Source of the DNA: Paracoxiella cheracis
Lineage (GTDB): Bacteria > Pseudomonadota > Gammaproteobacteria > Coxiellales > Coxiellaceae
NCBI RefSeq assembly: GCF_049348705.1
Contig: NZ_CP186485.1
Span: 558,001-622,000, forward strand
Length of the DNA: 64,000 nt
Direction: 5' to 3'
The notes under the pieces were generated by a model. It had not been told where the DNA came from, made no database searches, and was given only the letters and a program-made list of their open reading frames with translations. Numbering within the stretch: position 1 is the first letter of the stretch; each line of letters opens with the position of its first letter. The position numbers and the translations under genes are program-made. Below, piece after piece: positions 1 to 8,645 of the stretch.

Positions 1-94
1 CCTGGCTGTTGCTATAGTCACAGGCAAAGCTTGTTGTAGTGAATAGAAGAATGCAGGCAGAGAGGGGGAAAAAGAGTAAACTACGTAAATACAT
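1..94 (-). CDS. N-terminus of an exported protein, cut by the window edge
   Basis: On the minus strand an ATG at 94 opens a reading frame that stays open to base 1 (31 codons visible). It starts MYLRSLLFFP and continues with a hydrophobic stretch ending SFAC, which looks like a Sec signal peptide; the Cys in the A-C step could be a lipobox (TSFAC is imperfect) or simply the first mature residues. A ribosome binding site (TTAGGAG) lies 8-9 bases before the ATG. Nothing of the mature protein is visible, so no function is proposed. It is read in the same direction as the acetoacetyl-CoA synthetase gene upstream of it, about 130 bases away. Confidence 0.6.
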   Translation of the reverse strand, partial: MYLRSLLFFPLSACILLFTTTSFACDYSNSQ

Positions 95-221
95 ACTAAA
101 GCACTCCTAATGTTAAGTAGAGCTCCAATTTTAACACACCTGTATTGGTACTACCAATTAAGTTATTTGCTCCTACAAGCAGGAGGGTGATTGAAAGTCC
201 CGCCTGGCGCCCGATAGAATG

Positions 222-2168
222 CTATTGTAAGGCCTCAAGATCTCTGAAATAATCCAGTGCTTCGGGGTTGGCGAGCGCTTCTTTGTTTTTGATAGGTTGA
301 TTGTGGATTATTTCCTTCACGGCGAGTTCGACAATTTTACCGCTAATGGTGCGTGGCAAATCTGGCACCTGAATTATTTTAGCGGGGACATGATGTGGAG
401 AGGTATTTTTGCGGATGAGGTCTTTAATAGTTTTAATTATCATGTCGTTTAATTTTAATCCAGATTTCAAGACAACAAATAAAATAATGCGTTCGCTATT
501 TTCCCATTGTTGAGCAATGGCTAAGCCTTCAATGACTTCGGGAATTTTTTCGAGTTGTTGATAAATTTCGGCTGTGCCAATACGGATTCCACCGGGGTTT
601 AAAGTTGTATCGGAGCGACCATAAATAATCATGCCGCCGTGTTTTGTTATTTCAGCGTAATCACCGTGCGCCCAAATTCCAGGGTATTTATCGAAATAGG
701 CATGTTGGTATTTTTCACCGTTAGGGTCATTCCAAAAATAAATCGGCATCGATGGAAATGGTGCGGTGCAGACTAGCTCACCTTTTTCACCGATAACAGG
801 CTTGCCTTCATCATTAAAAATTTTTACAGCCATGCCTAGGCCAATGCATTGTAGTTCACCACGGTATACAGGCAACATCGGATTGCCAAGTGCGAAACAT
901 GAAATAATATCGCTTCCCCCTGAAATAGAGGATAAACAAACATCACGTTTTATTTTTGTATAGACGTAGTCGAAACTCTCTGGAGTTAGAGGTGATGCTG
1001 TTGTCAGAATGCTACGGAGTTGGGATAGAGCATGTGTTTTTATGGGTTCTAAGTTTTGTTTAGCGGAGAGTTCGATGAGTTTTGCGCCTACTCCAAAAAT
1101 ATTAATATTAGCTTTATCGATTAAATCGTATAATGCTGTGGGCTTGGGATAAAAGGGCGCACCTTCATATAAAACAATTGTGGCGCCTACAGCAAGGCTG
1201 CTAACGAGCCAGTTCCACATCATCCAGCCGCAGGTTGTATTGAAAAATATGCGGTCTTTGGAATTTAAATTTGTATGTAATATTAATTCTTTTAAATGCT
1301 GAAGGAGTGTTCTGCCTGCACCATGAACCATGCACTTGGGTTTACCTGTTGTGCCTGAGGAATACATAATATAACCCGGGTGGTCGAAGGGTAATTGTTC
1401 AAAAGAAAAATTATTTGTACTTTGATTTAGGCAGTCAGAATAAAGTTGTGTATTTTTGAGTGAACTTATATCGGGAGTTTTATTAAGATATGGCACAACA
1501 ATGGTTTGTTTTAGCGTGGGTAATGTTTCCTGAAGATTTTTAATTTTTTCGATATGATGAAAAGCCTTGCCTTTATAGGTGTGGCCATCGACGGCGAATA
1601 AAATGGTGGGTTCTATTTGGCCGAATCGATCTAATAAACCTTGCAAGCCAAAATCCGATGAACACGAAGACCATACGGCGCCGATGCTTGTAGCTGCTAA
1701 CATGGCAATGACTGTTTCGGGCAGGTTCGGCAAAAAACCGGCGATGCGATCACCCGACTTTACGCCTAATGAGCGCAAGTGGTTGGATAGTGCGGTGACT
1801 TCTGAAAATAATTGATTGTAAGTTAGCGTACGATAATCGCCACGCTCGGATGCGAAAATAATAGCGAGATGTTCATCGCGGCGACGCAATAAATTTTCAG
1901 CAAAATTAAGTTTTGCGCCAGTGAACCACTGGGTGTGTTGCATTTTATTGCTTGGCACCTTAATCCCATCGGGAGGCTGTGAAGTGATCAGTTTGCAAAA
2001 ATCTGCAATCGATGCCCAAAATAAGGAGGGATAATCAATCGACCATTGATATAACCGTGAGTAACTTCCAATTTGTTGATGGTGATGTAAATTTACATAT
2101 TGAATAAACGCAGCCATACTACTTTGGCTACTAGCTTCACTGGAAGGTTCCCAAACAATCGCTGACAT
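222..2168 (-). CDS. acetoacetyl-CoA synthetase (acetoacetate-CoA ligase)
   Basis: A 648-residue acyl-adenylate-forming enzyme that activates acetoacetate with ATP and CoA to acetoacetyl-CoA, used in ketone-body or PHB turnover and sterol-independent acetyl-CoA recovery. The AMP-binding P-loop YSSGTTGKPK is at residues 269-278, followed by HGAGRTLLQHLKE, a stretch typical of acetoacetyl-CoA synthetases rather than acetyl-CoA synthetases. The C-terminal catalytic lysine sits in RTISGK (K611). Length agrees with the family (about 650). The start MSAIVWEPS is the family N-terminus, although the ribosome binding site is weak. It is transcribed away from the photolyase gene; a palindromic dispersed repeat begins 11 bases upstream of its start codon. 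No frameshift or missing motif is seen. Confidence 0.93.
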   Translation of the reverse strand: MSAIVWEPSSEASSQSSMAAFIQYVNLHHHQQIGSYSRLYQWSIDYPSLFWASIADFCKLITSQPPDGIKVPSNKMQHTQWFTGAKLNFAENLLRRRDEHLAIIFASERGDYRTLTYNQLFSEVTALSNHLRSLGVKSGDRIAGFLPNLPETVIAMLAATSIGAVWSSCSSDFGLQGLLDRFGQIEPTILFAVDGHTYKGKAFHHIEKIKNLQETLPTLKQTIVVPYLNKTPDISSLKNTQLYSDCLNQSTNNFSFEQLPFDHPGYIMYSSGTTGKPKCMVHGAGRTLLQHLKELILHTNLNSKDRIFFNTTCGWMMWNWLVSSLAVGATIVLYEGAPFYPKPTALYDLIDKANINIFGVGAKLIELSAKQNLEPIKTHALSQLRSILTTASPLTPESFDYVYTKIKRDVCLSSISGGSDIISCFALGNPMLPVYRGELQCIGLGMAVKIFNDEGKPVIGEKGELVCTAPFPSMPIYFWNDPNGEKYQHAYFDKYPGIWAHGDYAEITKHGGMIIYGRSDTTLNPGGIRIGTAEIYQQLEKIPEVIEGLAIAQQWENSERIILFVVLKSGLKLNDMIIKTIKDLIRKNTSPHHVPAKIIQVPDLPRTISGKIVELAVKEIIHNQPIKNKEALANPEALDYFRDLEALQ

Positions 2169-2178
2169 AATAGCGATT

Positions 2179-2255
2179 GTGCCACATTTGCACTAATTTT
2201 TTCAACTTATTGATATTTTGGAAAGAAGCAAAGAAAGTTAGTGCAAATGCGGTAC
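2179..2255. repeat. palindromic dispersed repeat, copy A
   Basis: About 77 bp with near-perfect terminal inverted repeats: the left end reads GTGCCACATTTGCACTAA and the right end, read on the other strand, GTACCGCATTTGCACTAA. The AT-rich middle is not conserved in detail. It lies in the gap between the divergent acetoacetyl-CoA synthetase and photolyase genes. Similar ends are found at 3727-3803, 3805-3925 and 16006-16083. Confidence 0.7.
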
Positions 2256-2324
2256 ACACTAACTTTGAAAACCTCTTTTTAAATTATTGTATCTAAACAA
2301 GTGGAATGCTAAGGTTAATTTAGG

Positions 2325-3710
2325 ATGACAGCACTACTTTGGTTTCGCAATGATCTGCGTTTATCGGATAATCCCGCATTATCGGCAGCGGCTGATGCCA
2401 CTCATAATTTAATTCCTGTCTATATTTTTGACAACTCTGTATCGCGTTCGCTGGGTGCGGCACAGCAGTGGTGGCTATACCACAGCTTAACTGCTTTGAG
2501 GGATGCATTGAAACGAAAGGGTGTAACGCTCGTTTTAAAAAAAGGGAATTCAAAAAAAATTCTCGTTGAACTTGCTAAGAAATATAAGGCTGAAGCTGTC
2601 TATTGGAATCGCTCTTATGATCCTTTGCTGATGAAACGTGATGCGGATATCGAAAAACATTTTGTCCGGCATGATATCAATGTGCATACCTTTAACGGTA
2701 GTTTGCTCACTGAGCCGGCGGATGTTAAAAATAAATCAGGTGAGTATTTTAAGGTCTATACACCTTATTGGCGAAGTGTTCTTGAAGTAATAGGGGATGT
2801 AAAACCATTGCCGGCCCCGCGTAAATTGGTGCAGCAATCGAAGGTGACGTCTGATCGCATTGAGTCATGGAGGCTATTGCCCAAAAATCCTGATTGGAGT
2901 AAAGGATTTAAAATTTGGAAAGTAGGTGAGAGGGCTGCTAAGCAAGTGTTGAAGCGTTTTGTAAAGAGTGGGTTAAAAAATTACGATAAAAATCGTGATC
3001 GACCTGATTTGTTGGGTACTTCGCATTTATCGCCGTATTTACATTTTGGTGAAATTAGTATTTGGCAGGTGTGGGATGCAACTAAGCAAAATAAGGCTTT
3101 TTTACGTCAATTGATTTGGCGTGAATTTTGTCAGTATGTATTATTTCATTTTCCGCAACTTGGAGATAGAAATTATAAAAAAGAATTTAATGCCTTAAAA
3201 TGGAAAAAAAGCCAGAAAAAAATATATGCTTGGCAAAAAGGATTAACGGGTTATCCGATTGTTGACGCGGGGATGCGAGAGCTTTGGGCAACGGGTTATA
3301 TGCATAATCGCGTGCGAATGATTGTGGCGTCTTTTTTAACGAAAGATTTATTGATTGACTGGCGTGAAGGAGAGAGATGGTTTTGGGATACTTTGTTAGA
3401 CGCAGATTCTGCAAATAATGCGTTCGGTTGGCAATGGGTCGCAGGTACGGGCCTTGATGCGGCACCTTATTTTCGTGTGTTTAATCCTACTTTACAGGGT
3501 AAAAAATTCGATCCTAATGGTGAATATGTGCTGCAATGGGTGCCGGAGCTGGCTAAATTGCCGAAGAAATATATTCATGAGCCATCTAATGCGCCCAAGG
3601 AAATATTAAAAAAATCCGCTGTGCAGCTAGGTGAAAATTACCCGCTACCAATAGTAGATCACAAAAAAGCCCGCATTGCTGCTTTGGGTTACTTTAAAAA
3701 GTTAAAATGA
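2325..3710 (+). CDS. phrB: deoxyribodipyrimidine photolyase (DNA photolyase)
   Basis: A 461-residue cryptochrome/photolyase-family flavoprotein that splits cyclobutane pyrimidine dimers with blue light. The N-terminal antenna-binding Rossmann domain starts LLWFRNDLRLSDNPAL. The C-terminal FAD-binding helical domain carries GTSHLSPYLHFGEIS, LIWREFCQYVLFHFP, YPIVDAGMRELWATGYMHNR and the strongly conserved DSANNAFGWQWVAG, which fits class I CPD photolyases. Length is close to E. coli PhrB (472). The first ATG after the palindromic repeat is used. The gene stands alone, with copies of the palindromic repeat on both sides. Sequence alone does not fully exclude a (6-4) or cryptochrome role, but CPD repair is the usual one for this bacterial class. 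Confidence 0.93.
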   Translation: MTALLWFRNDLRLSDNPALSAAADATHNLIPVYIFDNSVSRSLGAAQQWWLYHSLTALRDALKRKGVTLVLKKGNSKKILVELAKKYKAEAVYWNRSYDPLLMKRDADIEKHFVRHDINVHTFNGSLLTEPADVKNKSGEYFKVYTPYWRSVLEVIGDVKPLPAPRKLVQQSKVTSDRIESWRLLPKNPDWSKGFKIWKVGERAAKQVLKRFVKSGLKNYDKNRDRPDLLGTSHLSPYLHFGEISIWQVWDATKQNKAFLRQLIWREFCQYVLFHFPQLGDRNYKKEFNALKWKKSQKKIYAWQKGLTGYPIVDAGMRELWATGYMHNRVRMIVASFLTKDLLIDWREGERWFWDTLLDADSANNAFGWQWVAGTGLDAAPYFRVFNPTLQGKKFDPNGEYVLQWVPELAKLPKKYIHEPSNAPKEILKKSAVQLGENYPLPIVDHKKARIAALGYFKKLK

Positions 3711-3726
3711 TGGGTGGGAATGATGG

Positions 3727-3803
3727 GTGTCACATTTGCATTAACTTTTTCAACATTTTGATTTTTTGAGAAAAAACAAAGAAAGTTAGTGTAAATACGG
3801 TAC
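3727..3803. repeat. palindromic dispersed repeat, copy B
   Basis: The left end GTGTCACATTTGCATTAA and the right end TTAGTGTAAATACGGTAC are inverted copies of each other, matching copies A and D. It starts 17 bases after the photolyase stop codon, so it could form a hairpin at the end of that transcript. Confidence 0.65.
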
Positions 3804-3804
3804 G

Positions 3805-3925
3805 AGTGCATTAACTTTTGCAACTAACTTAATATAAAAAATAAGTATGAACCCGGTACGCACTTATTGAGGAGTGTTTATGCTTTCATATCAATAAAAT
3901 AGGGAAGTTAGTGCAAATACGGCAC
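3805..3925. repeat. palindromic dispersed repeat, diverged or composite copy C
   Basis: Directly after copy B a second left-like end (AGTGCATTAACTTTTGCAACTAACTT) is followed about 95 bases later by a well preserved right end (TTAGTGCAAATACGGCAC at 3908-3925). An internal GGTACGCACTTA suggests two decayed copies joined head to tail. Boundaries are approximate. Confidence 0.45.
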
Positions 3926-3987
3926 CCCGAGTGAGCCCCGTATTTTATACGGTGTTTGTGCCCATCTGATCCGTATAATCTAGCTTG

Positions 3988-4792
3988 ATGAAAAAGCCGA
4001 AGCCACTCTTTATTATTTCCCTATTAGCAATATTTCCGTTGCCGCAGCTTGCCATCGATTTGTACTTGCCATCTTTGCCTGTCATGTTGCTATCAATGCA
4101 TACTTCTAGCCTTCTGTTACAGTTAACTTTAACTGTATACATATTTTTTTTGGGCCTTTCACAACTTATCTATGGGCCACTTTCAGATCAATTTGGACGT
4201 AAACCTATTTTACTTATGGGGGTATTAATTTTTTCAGTGGGTAGTTTAAGTGCTGCTTTTTCAATTTCAATTTATACACTATTAATTTCTAGAGCGATAC
4301 AGGGGCTTGGTATGGGATGTGGATTTACTATCGGTAGCGCTATAATAGTAGAAAGTTTCTCAGGAAAAGAATTGATTAAAATGACAACCTATTCTTCTAT
4401 GGTGTATTCATTATCACCTATTTTGGCTCCAGTATTTGGTGGATATATACAACACTATCTAGGTTGGCAAGCAAATTTTTTGATCATGTCAGTGTTAGCA
4501 ATAACTCTATTATTAGCCATCTATGTATTCGTGCCAGAAACAAACAGACATTTAAAATCTACTGCTTTAAACAGAAAAAATCTAATAAATACCTATGCTC
4601 ATATGATTAAAAGTATAGTATTTCTAGGGTATATAGGGATATTAACTTTAATTTTTGGAATTATGGTTACTTTTAACGTGGTCGGTCCTTTTCTGATGCA
4701 AAATAAATTTAATATATCAGCGTTAATCTACGGAAAATTTCTTTTTCTAGTAGGCGGCTCTTATTTTTTAGGAACAGTATTTAGTAGCCAGT
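3988..4792 (+). pseudogene. MFS drug-resistance transporter (Bcr/CflA type), 3' part lost
   Basis: The reading frame starts MKKPKPLFIISLLAIFPLPQ and has the AIDLYLPSLP signature of the Bcr/CflA subfamily of 12-helix drug:H+ antiporters. The MFS motif A loop (YGPLSDQFGRKP) and a later GLGMGCGFTIGSAI are present. Only about 268 residues belong to the transporter, against about 390-400 in the family: at 4793 the frame runs into the inverted repeat of an IS3-family element and stops at 4821. The missing 3' part does not reappear after the mobile block (8134), so it was deleted. TATAAT at 3974-3979 lies only 8 bases before the ATG, too close for a normal leader, so if it is used the transcript starts downstream or is leaderless. 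Eight or so membrane helices may still be made, but a working transporter is unlikely. Confidence 0.8.
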
Positions 4793-4922
4793 TGACCTTT
4801 CCCCCAAACTTAACACCATGACATGGATGAGATTTCCAATTATTCTACGACCGAGGAGATCTCAACATGAAAAAACGTTATATTGGACTTTGGATAAATT
4901 TATAAAAATAATTAAAAATTGC

Positions 4923-4965
4923 TTGACATAGAAACCGAAAAAAAATTTTACGTTGTAAACAACGT
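4923..4965 (+). promoter_or_regulatory. IS-A promoter -35 and operator-like palindrome
   Basis: A consensus -35 box TTGACA is at 4923-4928, with a poor -10 candidate (ATTTTA, 4945-4950). It runs into the perfect inverted repeat ACGTTGT-AA-ACAACGT (4950-4965). The overlap suggests a repressor site, but no regulator is known. The same arrangement is in copies 2 and 3. Confidence 0.45.
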
Positions 4966-4996
4966 TTGTTCGAAAAAATAAAATAAGGAACAAACG
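4963..4996 (+). promoter_or_regulatory. hairpin covering the IS-A transposase ribosome binding site
   Basis: CGTTTGTTC (4963-4971) pairs perfectly with GAACAAACG (4988-4996), which ends at the base before the ATG and takes in part of the AAGGAA ribosome binding site (4985-4990). In read-through transcripts this would hide the start, a protection known from other insertion sequences such as IS10 and IS50. Confidence 0.55.
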
Positions 4997-6535
4997 ATGT
5001 TAGCGACAGAAAAACTAAAACAATTCCGTACATTCCTCTACAACATCTTCCCCGCGCGACGCGATGCCAATATGAATTTACTCGATGCCCTTTCAAGCCA
5101 TGGCCATCGCTGCAAAACACCCATAGAATTATGTGAATCGCCATACTTTGAACGTGAATACAGTAGTATTACCGATGCGATTAGCGATGGTTTGTCGGTA
5201 GCAAATTGTTGGGATAGCATGATGAAAATACAATATGAACATGTGAGTCATAGCGATGACCGTGTGATCATTATTGCGGATACGACACCACAGTCGCGTC
5301 AAAGTGCACACTGTGTTGAAGATCGCCATGTGGTTTACAGCCCTAATCCAGCACCGGGTAACAAACCGATTACCATTGGACATGAATATTCAACGGTATC
5401 ACTATTGCCCAATGATGGTGCAGCTCAAGAAAAGCATTGGTTAGTTCCACTGGATACGAGGCGCGTTAAAAGCGATGAAAAAGGCAATGTAGTTGGGATG
5501 CAGCAAATTAACCGTTGTATTGCAGACTTAGCGCTTACTCATAAATTGGTGGTTAGCGTGGCTGATTCAAAATATGGTACAGAAGCTTGCCGTAAACTGG
5601 TTAGCGAAAATCCCAATTGGGTACATCTTTTCCGTTTTAACAGTACCCGTAATGTTTTCGCGCCCGCATCAATAGAAGATAATACCTCAGGAAGTATAAA
5701 ACGCTATGGTGATGCGATGAAACTAAACGACAGCACGACTCACCGTGAATCCGATGAGATTGTGCAGCAACCCATTACAACCCGCAGTGGCAAAACTTAC
5801 CAATTGGAGATTAAAATATGGCGTGACCAATTCCTGCGTGGTTCAAAGCAATTTAAAGGATATGAGCATCCTGTTACTGTTGTGCAATTGGTTGCGGTTG
5901 ATGCTAACGGTAAATCTTTATATAAAAATCCACTCTGGTTAGGACTCGCTGGTGAACGACGTAATGAAATCACAGCATTAGAAGCGTATCACTATTACGA
6001 TAGACGCTATGACATTGAACACTACTTTCGTTTTGGTAAAGACAAACTGTTATTTGACCGATACCAAACACCGGATGTTAAGCACGAAGAAGATTGGTGG
6101 CGGATGACAGCATTAGCGTATACGCAACTTTATCTAGCGAGGAATCTTGCCCCGATTTTACCGAAAAAATGGGAGCGGTATTTGCCGAGCTTCCAAGTGG
6201 ATAACGAAAAACCATCAATAACTGCGACCCCTTCACAAACGCAACGGGGTTTTTCTACGGTGCTTGATACCGTTGGCACGCCTGCTAATCTCTGCAAACC
6301 ACGCGGTAATCCGCAAGGCAGAACCAAAGGTGATACGCAGGGGAAACGCACGCGACATCCTGCTATTTTCAAAAATAGCAACTCAAAAATTAAAACGATT
6401 CAGAGGACTGAAGAAAAGACGCAAAACTCAGACCCTGAAAAAATAGAGGATTTGATTGGGATAGTAAAATCATGGTTGGATAAAATAAATTTTACACCTG
6501 AGCAATTCTACGAATTGCTGCAAAAAACAGGTTAA
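4997..6535 (+). CDS. IS-A transposase (DDE, IS4-superfamily-like), copy 1
   Basis: 512 residues starting MLATEKLKQFRTFLYN. An RNase H-fold DDE catalytic core is suggested by IIADTTPQ (first Asp), VSVADSKYGTEA (second Asp) and YYDRRYDIEHYFRFGKDKL, a Y-(2)-R-(3)-E type signature carrying the Glu. The C-terminal tail after about residue 420 is polar and repetitive in Lys/Arg/Thr, probably a disordered DNA-contact region. I do not place it firmly in a named IS family: IS4-like and IS701-like groups are both candidates. It is intact and probably active, since near-identical copies occur four times in this window. Copy 1 differs from the others at RDQFLRG (others RDQLLRG) and in its last residue (G not A). 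Confidence 0.9.
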   Translation: MLATEKLKQFRTFLYNIFPARRDANMNLLDALSSHGHRCKTPIELCESPYFEREYSSITDAISDGLSVANCWDSMMKIQYEHVSHSDDRVIIIADTTPQSRQSAHCVEDRHVVYSPNPAPGNKPITIGHEYSTVSLLPNDGAAQEKHWLVPLDTRRVKSDEKGNVVGMQQINRCIADLALTHKLVVSVADSKYGTEACRKLVSENPNWVHLFRFNSTRNVFAPASIEDNTSGSIKRYGDAMKLNDSTTHRESDEIVQQPITTRSGKTYQLEIKIWRDQFLRGSKQFKGYEHPVTVVQLVAVDANGKSLYKNPLWLGLAGERRNEITALEAYHYYDRRYDIEHYFRFGKDKLLFDRYQTPDVKHEEDWWRMTALAYTQLYLARNLAPILPKKWERYLPSFQVDNEKPSITATPSQTQRGFSTVLDTVGTPANLCKPRGNPQGRTKGDTQGKRTRHPAIFKNSNSKIKTIQRTEEKTQNSDPEKIEDLIGIVKSWLDKINFTPEQFYELLQKTG

Positions 6536-6848
6536 GATTTAGAAACTCACATTTTTTGATTATTGTCCTAACTGGCAAGGGATTTTATTTATCCAAAGTC
6601 CAATATACAGAAGAACAAATCATTAAAGCGATCAAAGAGCATGAAAGTGGCGCTAAGGTGGAAGACCTGTGCCGTCGCTTAGGCATATCTGGCGGTACTT
6701 TTTACAATTGGCGTAGCAAGTATGCTGGCCTAGAGGTTAACGAAGCTAAGCGCCTGCGAGAGCTGGAGTCCGAGAACAATAAGTTAAAAAAGCTGCTGGC
6801 TGAAAAGATGTTAGAAAATGAAGCGCTCAAGGATGTTGTTTCAAAAAA

Positions 6849-7667
6849 GTGGTAACGCCTGCTAGCAAGAAGCAGGTTGTTTGTCACTTAATGAGCGCCT
6901 TTAAGCTGAGTGAACGAATGGCCTGCAAGCTAGTCGGGCTAAGTCGAACGGCTTACCGTTACGGACCCAAAAAGCGACGAGACGAGTTGATTAGAGCTCG
7001 ATTAAAAGAATTGGCAGCTCAGTATTCTCGGTATGGTTATTTAATGCTTCACAGCCTCTTAAAAGCAGAGGGGCTTGTCATGAATAAGAAAAAAACCTAC
7101 CGGATTTACAAAGAAGAAAAGCTCCAGGTGCGTACAAAAAAGCGTAAAAAAATACAGCGACTACGATTAGTGATGTCATCACCGACTCAGAGAAATGAGC
7201 GTTGGTCGATGGATTTTGTTTACGATCAGCTGGCCAATGGAAGGCGTTTTCGTGTGCTAAACATTATCGATGATTTTAATCGTGAACTTATTGGCCAGCT
7301 AACAGCATTTTCTATATCAGGACGTCAGGTGGCACGCTTCCTAGCAGAGCTTAGTGAGCAACGCAGGCTGCCAAAACAAATTGTTTGTGATAATGGTACA
7401 GAGTTTACAAGCAAAGCAATGTTCTTTTGGTCCAGGGAAAACAAAACCAAGCTTGCTTTCATTCAACCTGGAAAGCCAACTCAGAATGCGTTTGTTGAAA
7501 GCTTAAATGGCAAGTTCCGCAACGAATGTTTAAATCAACACTGGTTTCGTTCAATTGAAGAAGCCCGACATGAAATCAACCAATGGAGAAAGCACTACAA
7601 TACTAAAAGACCACACAGTTCATTAAATTATATGCCGCCTATTGAATTTGCGAAACAGGCTGCTTAA
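6849..7667 (+). CDS. IS3-family transposase OrfB (IS407-like)
   Basis: 272 residues with the rve integrase core: WSMDFVYDQL (first Asp), IVCDNGTEFTSKA (second Asp) and NAFVESLNGKFRNECL (Glu), so the DDE triad is complete. An N-terminal HTH_21-like region precedes it (SRYGYLMLHSLLKAEG). GRRFRVLNIIDDFNRE is typical of the IS407/IS51 branch. The frame begins at GTG 6849 within the last codons of orfA, at the slippery A6G run, so the active protein is expected to be the frameshifted OrfAB fusion. Because orfA is split by IS-A, this copy is probably not mobile by itself. Confidence 0.88.
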   Translation: MVTPASKKQVVCHLMSAFKLSERMACKLVGLSRTAYRYGPKKRRDELIRARLKELAAQYSRYGYLMLHSLLKAEGLVMNKKKTYRIYKEEKLQVRTKKRKKIQRLRLVMSSPTQRNERWSMDFVYDQLANGRRFRVLNIIDDFNRELIGQLTAFSISGRQVARFLAELSEQRRLPKQIVCDNGTEFTSKAMFFWSRENKTKLAFIQPGKPTQNAFVESLNGKFRNECLNQHWFRSIEEARHEINQWRKHYNTKRPHSSLNYMPPIEFAKQAA

Positions 7668-7714
7668 CATGAATATCTCATCGGTGTCCTGGTACTAGTT
7701 TAGGGGGAAGGTCA

Positions 7715-8134
7715 GCTCGTCAATGAATAAAAGCATGAAACAAGATTTAGTGTGTGATGCGTTATTGATGGCGTTATTCAAACGAAAATATCCAAAGCAA
7801 GTGATTATACACTCTGATCGGGGCAGTCAATATTGTTCGAAAAAATATAGGGAAATCATCAAGCAAAACAAGCTGATTGGTTCAATGAGCAGAAAGGCTA
7901 ATTGTTGGGATAATGCCATTGCAGAAAGTTTTTTCCATACCCTAAAAACGGAACTTGTGCATGTGAATGATTACACAACACGCGCTGAAGCAAGGCAAAG
8001 TCTTTTTCAGTATATTGAAGGCTATTACAATCACAGAAGAATGCATTCAGCTATTGACTACAAGACCCCTGTTGCGCTTGAATGTGCTGCGTAAAATCGA
8101 AAAAAAATGTGTCCGGTAAAGTGAGGGAAGATCA
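7715..8134 (+). mobile_element. second IS3-family element, 5' truncated
   Basis: The 3' part of another IS3-type element begins immediately after the right end of the first and ends with the inverted-repeat-like TGAGGGAAGATCA at 8134 (TGATCTTCCCTCAC read inward). Its left end, orfA and the first half of orfB are missing, so it was broken by insertion of, or recombination with, the first element. Confidence 0.7.
7723..8094 (+). pseudogene. IS3-family OrfB C-terminal fragment
   Basis: About 124 residues match the second half of an IS3-group OrfB: VIIHSDRGSQYCSKKY (second catalytic Asp), NCWDNAIAESFFHTLKTELVH (catalytic Glu) and YYNHRRMHSAIDYKTP. The first catalytic Asp and the N-terminal half are absent. 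The frame is already open at 7717 (S-S-M-N-K-S-M), consistent with the usual W-S-M sequence of intact relatives, so the fragment starts at the junction and not at a true start codon. It is not closely related to the neighbouring IS407-like OrfB. Confidence 0.85.
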
Positions 8135-8343
8135 CTATTATCAATGAGTTTCAATAAGATAGCAAGGCTACCCTGACGCATCAAATTACGGAAGTTAATA
8201 TTTCAATGGGTTGCCTGACAGACTCAGTATTTTTTTTGTCGCGCTAAAATGGCCATTTTTCACACACATAATTATTAAATTTTATACACAATGAGCATGA
8301 TTCCATTCTCTTTTTCTCTGGTTTAGATAATTTCTGACTAATT

Positions 8344-8421
<78 letters not shown>

Positions 8422-8576
8422 CGACCCGCCATTATAGGTAACTTGCTTCACCAACGCAAAGCTCAGAAATAAATTCGATGACGGATAAAATAAATTTATA
8501 AATAGTAGCTTTTTTCTTCGTAAGCTATTTAATGCCTGCCTTCCATGGCGCAACTTTTGAAATCTTGGATAACCCT

Positions 8577-8598
8577 GCCTGTGCTTCCAGGCACAGGC
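8577..8598. terminator. hairpin downstream of the merR gene
   Basis: GCCTGTGC-TTCCAG-GCACAGGC is a perfect 8-bp stem about 50 bases past the merR stop on the minus strand. No T-run follows on that strand, so termination is possible but not assured. Bases 8424-8645 otherwise hold no recognisable gene. Confidence 0.4.
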
Positions 8599-8645
8599 GC
8601 TCGGCGACAAAACTGCCTCTCAAAAATAATGTGAAAAGTTTAGTT

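Larger units (their letters stand above)
4883..6603 (+). mobile_element. IS-A copy 1 (1,721-bp DDE insertion sequence)
   Basis: A 17-bp perfect terminal inverted repeat, TTGGACTTTGGATAAAT, bounds 1,721 bp. TATA directly repeats on both sides (4879-4882 and 6604-6607), and removing one copy repairs orfA exactly, so 4 bp is the duplication here. A single transposase fills the element. Copies 2 and 3 are the same length and differ by a few residues, copy 4 runs off the right edge, so the family spread recently. It is nested in an IS3 element. Confidence 0.93.
4867..6855 (+). pseudogene. IS3-family orfA, split by IS-A
   Basis: Codons 1-5 (ATG at 4867, M-K-K-R-Y) lie left of IS-A and the rest (T-E-E-Q-I-I-K-A-I-K onward) resumes at 6604. 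Excising IS-A with one copy of the TATA duplication restores MKKRYTEEQI, the classical IS3 OrfA start. The distal part holds the helix-turn-helix (CRRLGISGGTFYNWRSKY) and a leucine-zipper-like helix (LRELESENNKLKKLLAEKML). The last codons TCA AAA AAG TGG TAA contain the slippery heptamer A_AAA_AAG (6843-6849), which would give the OrfAB fusion by -1 frameshifting. With IS-A in place orfA could be expressed only from a TTG (6556) inside IS-A. Confidence 0.85.
4793..7714 (+). mobile_element. IS3-family element (IS407-like group), interrupted by IS-A
   Basis: The left end TGACCTTTCCCCCAAACTTA (4793 on) and the right end, read inward on the other strand (TGACCTTCCCCCTAAACT, ending at 7714), form imperfect terminal inverted repeats with the TG...CA termini usual for IS3 elements. 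Removing IS-A and its 4-bp duplication leaves about 1,197 bp carrying orfA and orfB with a frameshift window, a normal size. No matching target duplication flanks it: bases to the left belong to the transporter gene, those to the right to another IS3 transposase. The element therefore sits at a deletion or recombination junction. Confidence 0.85.
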
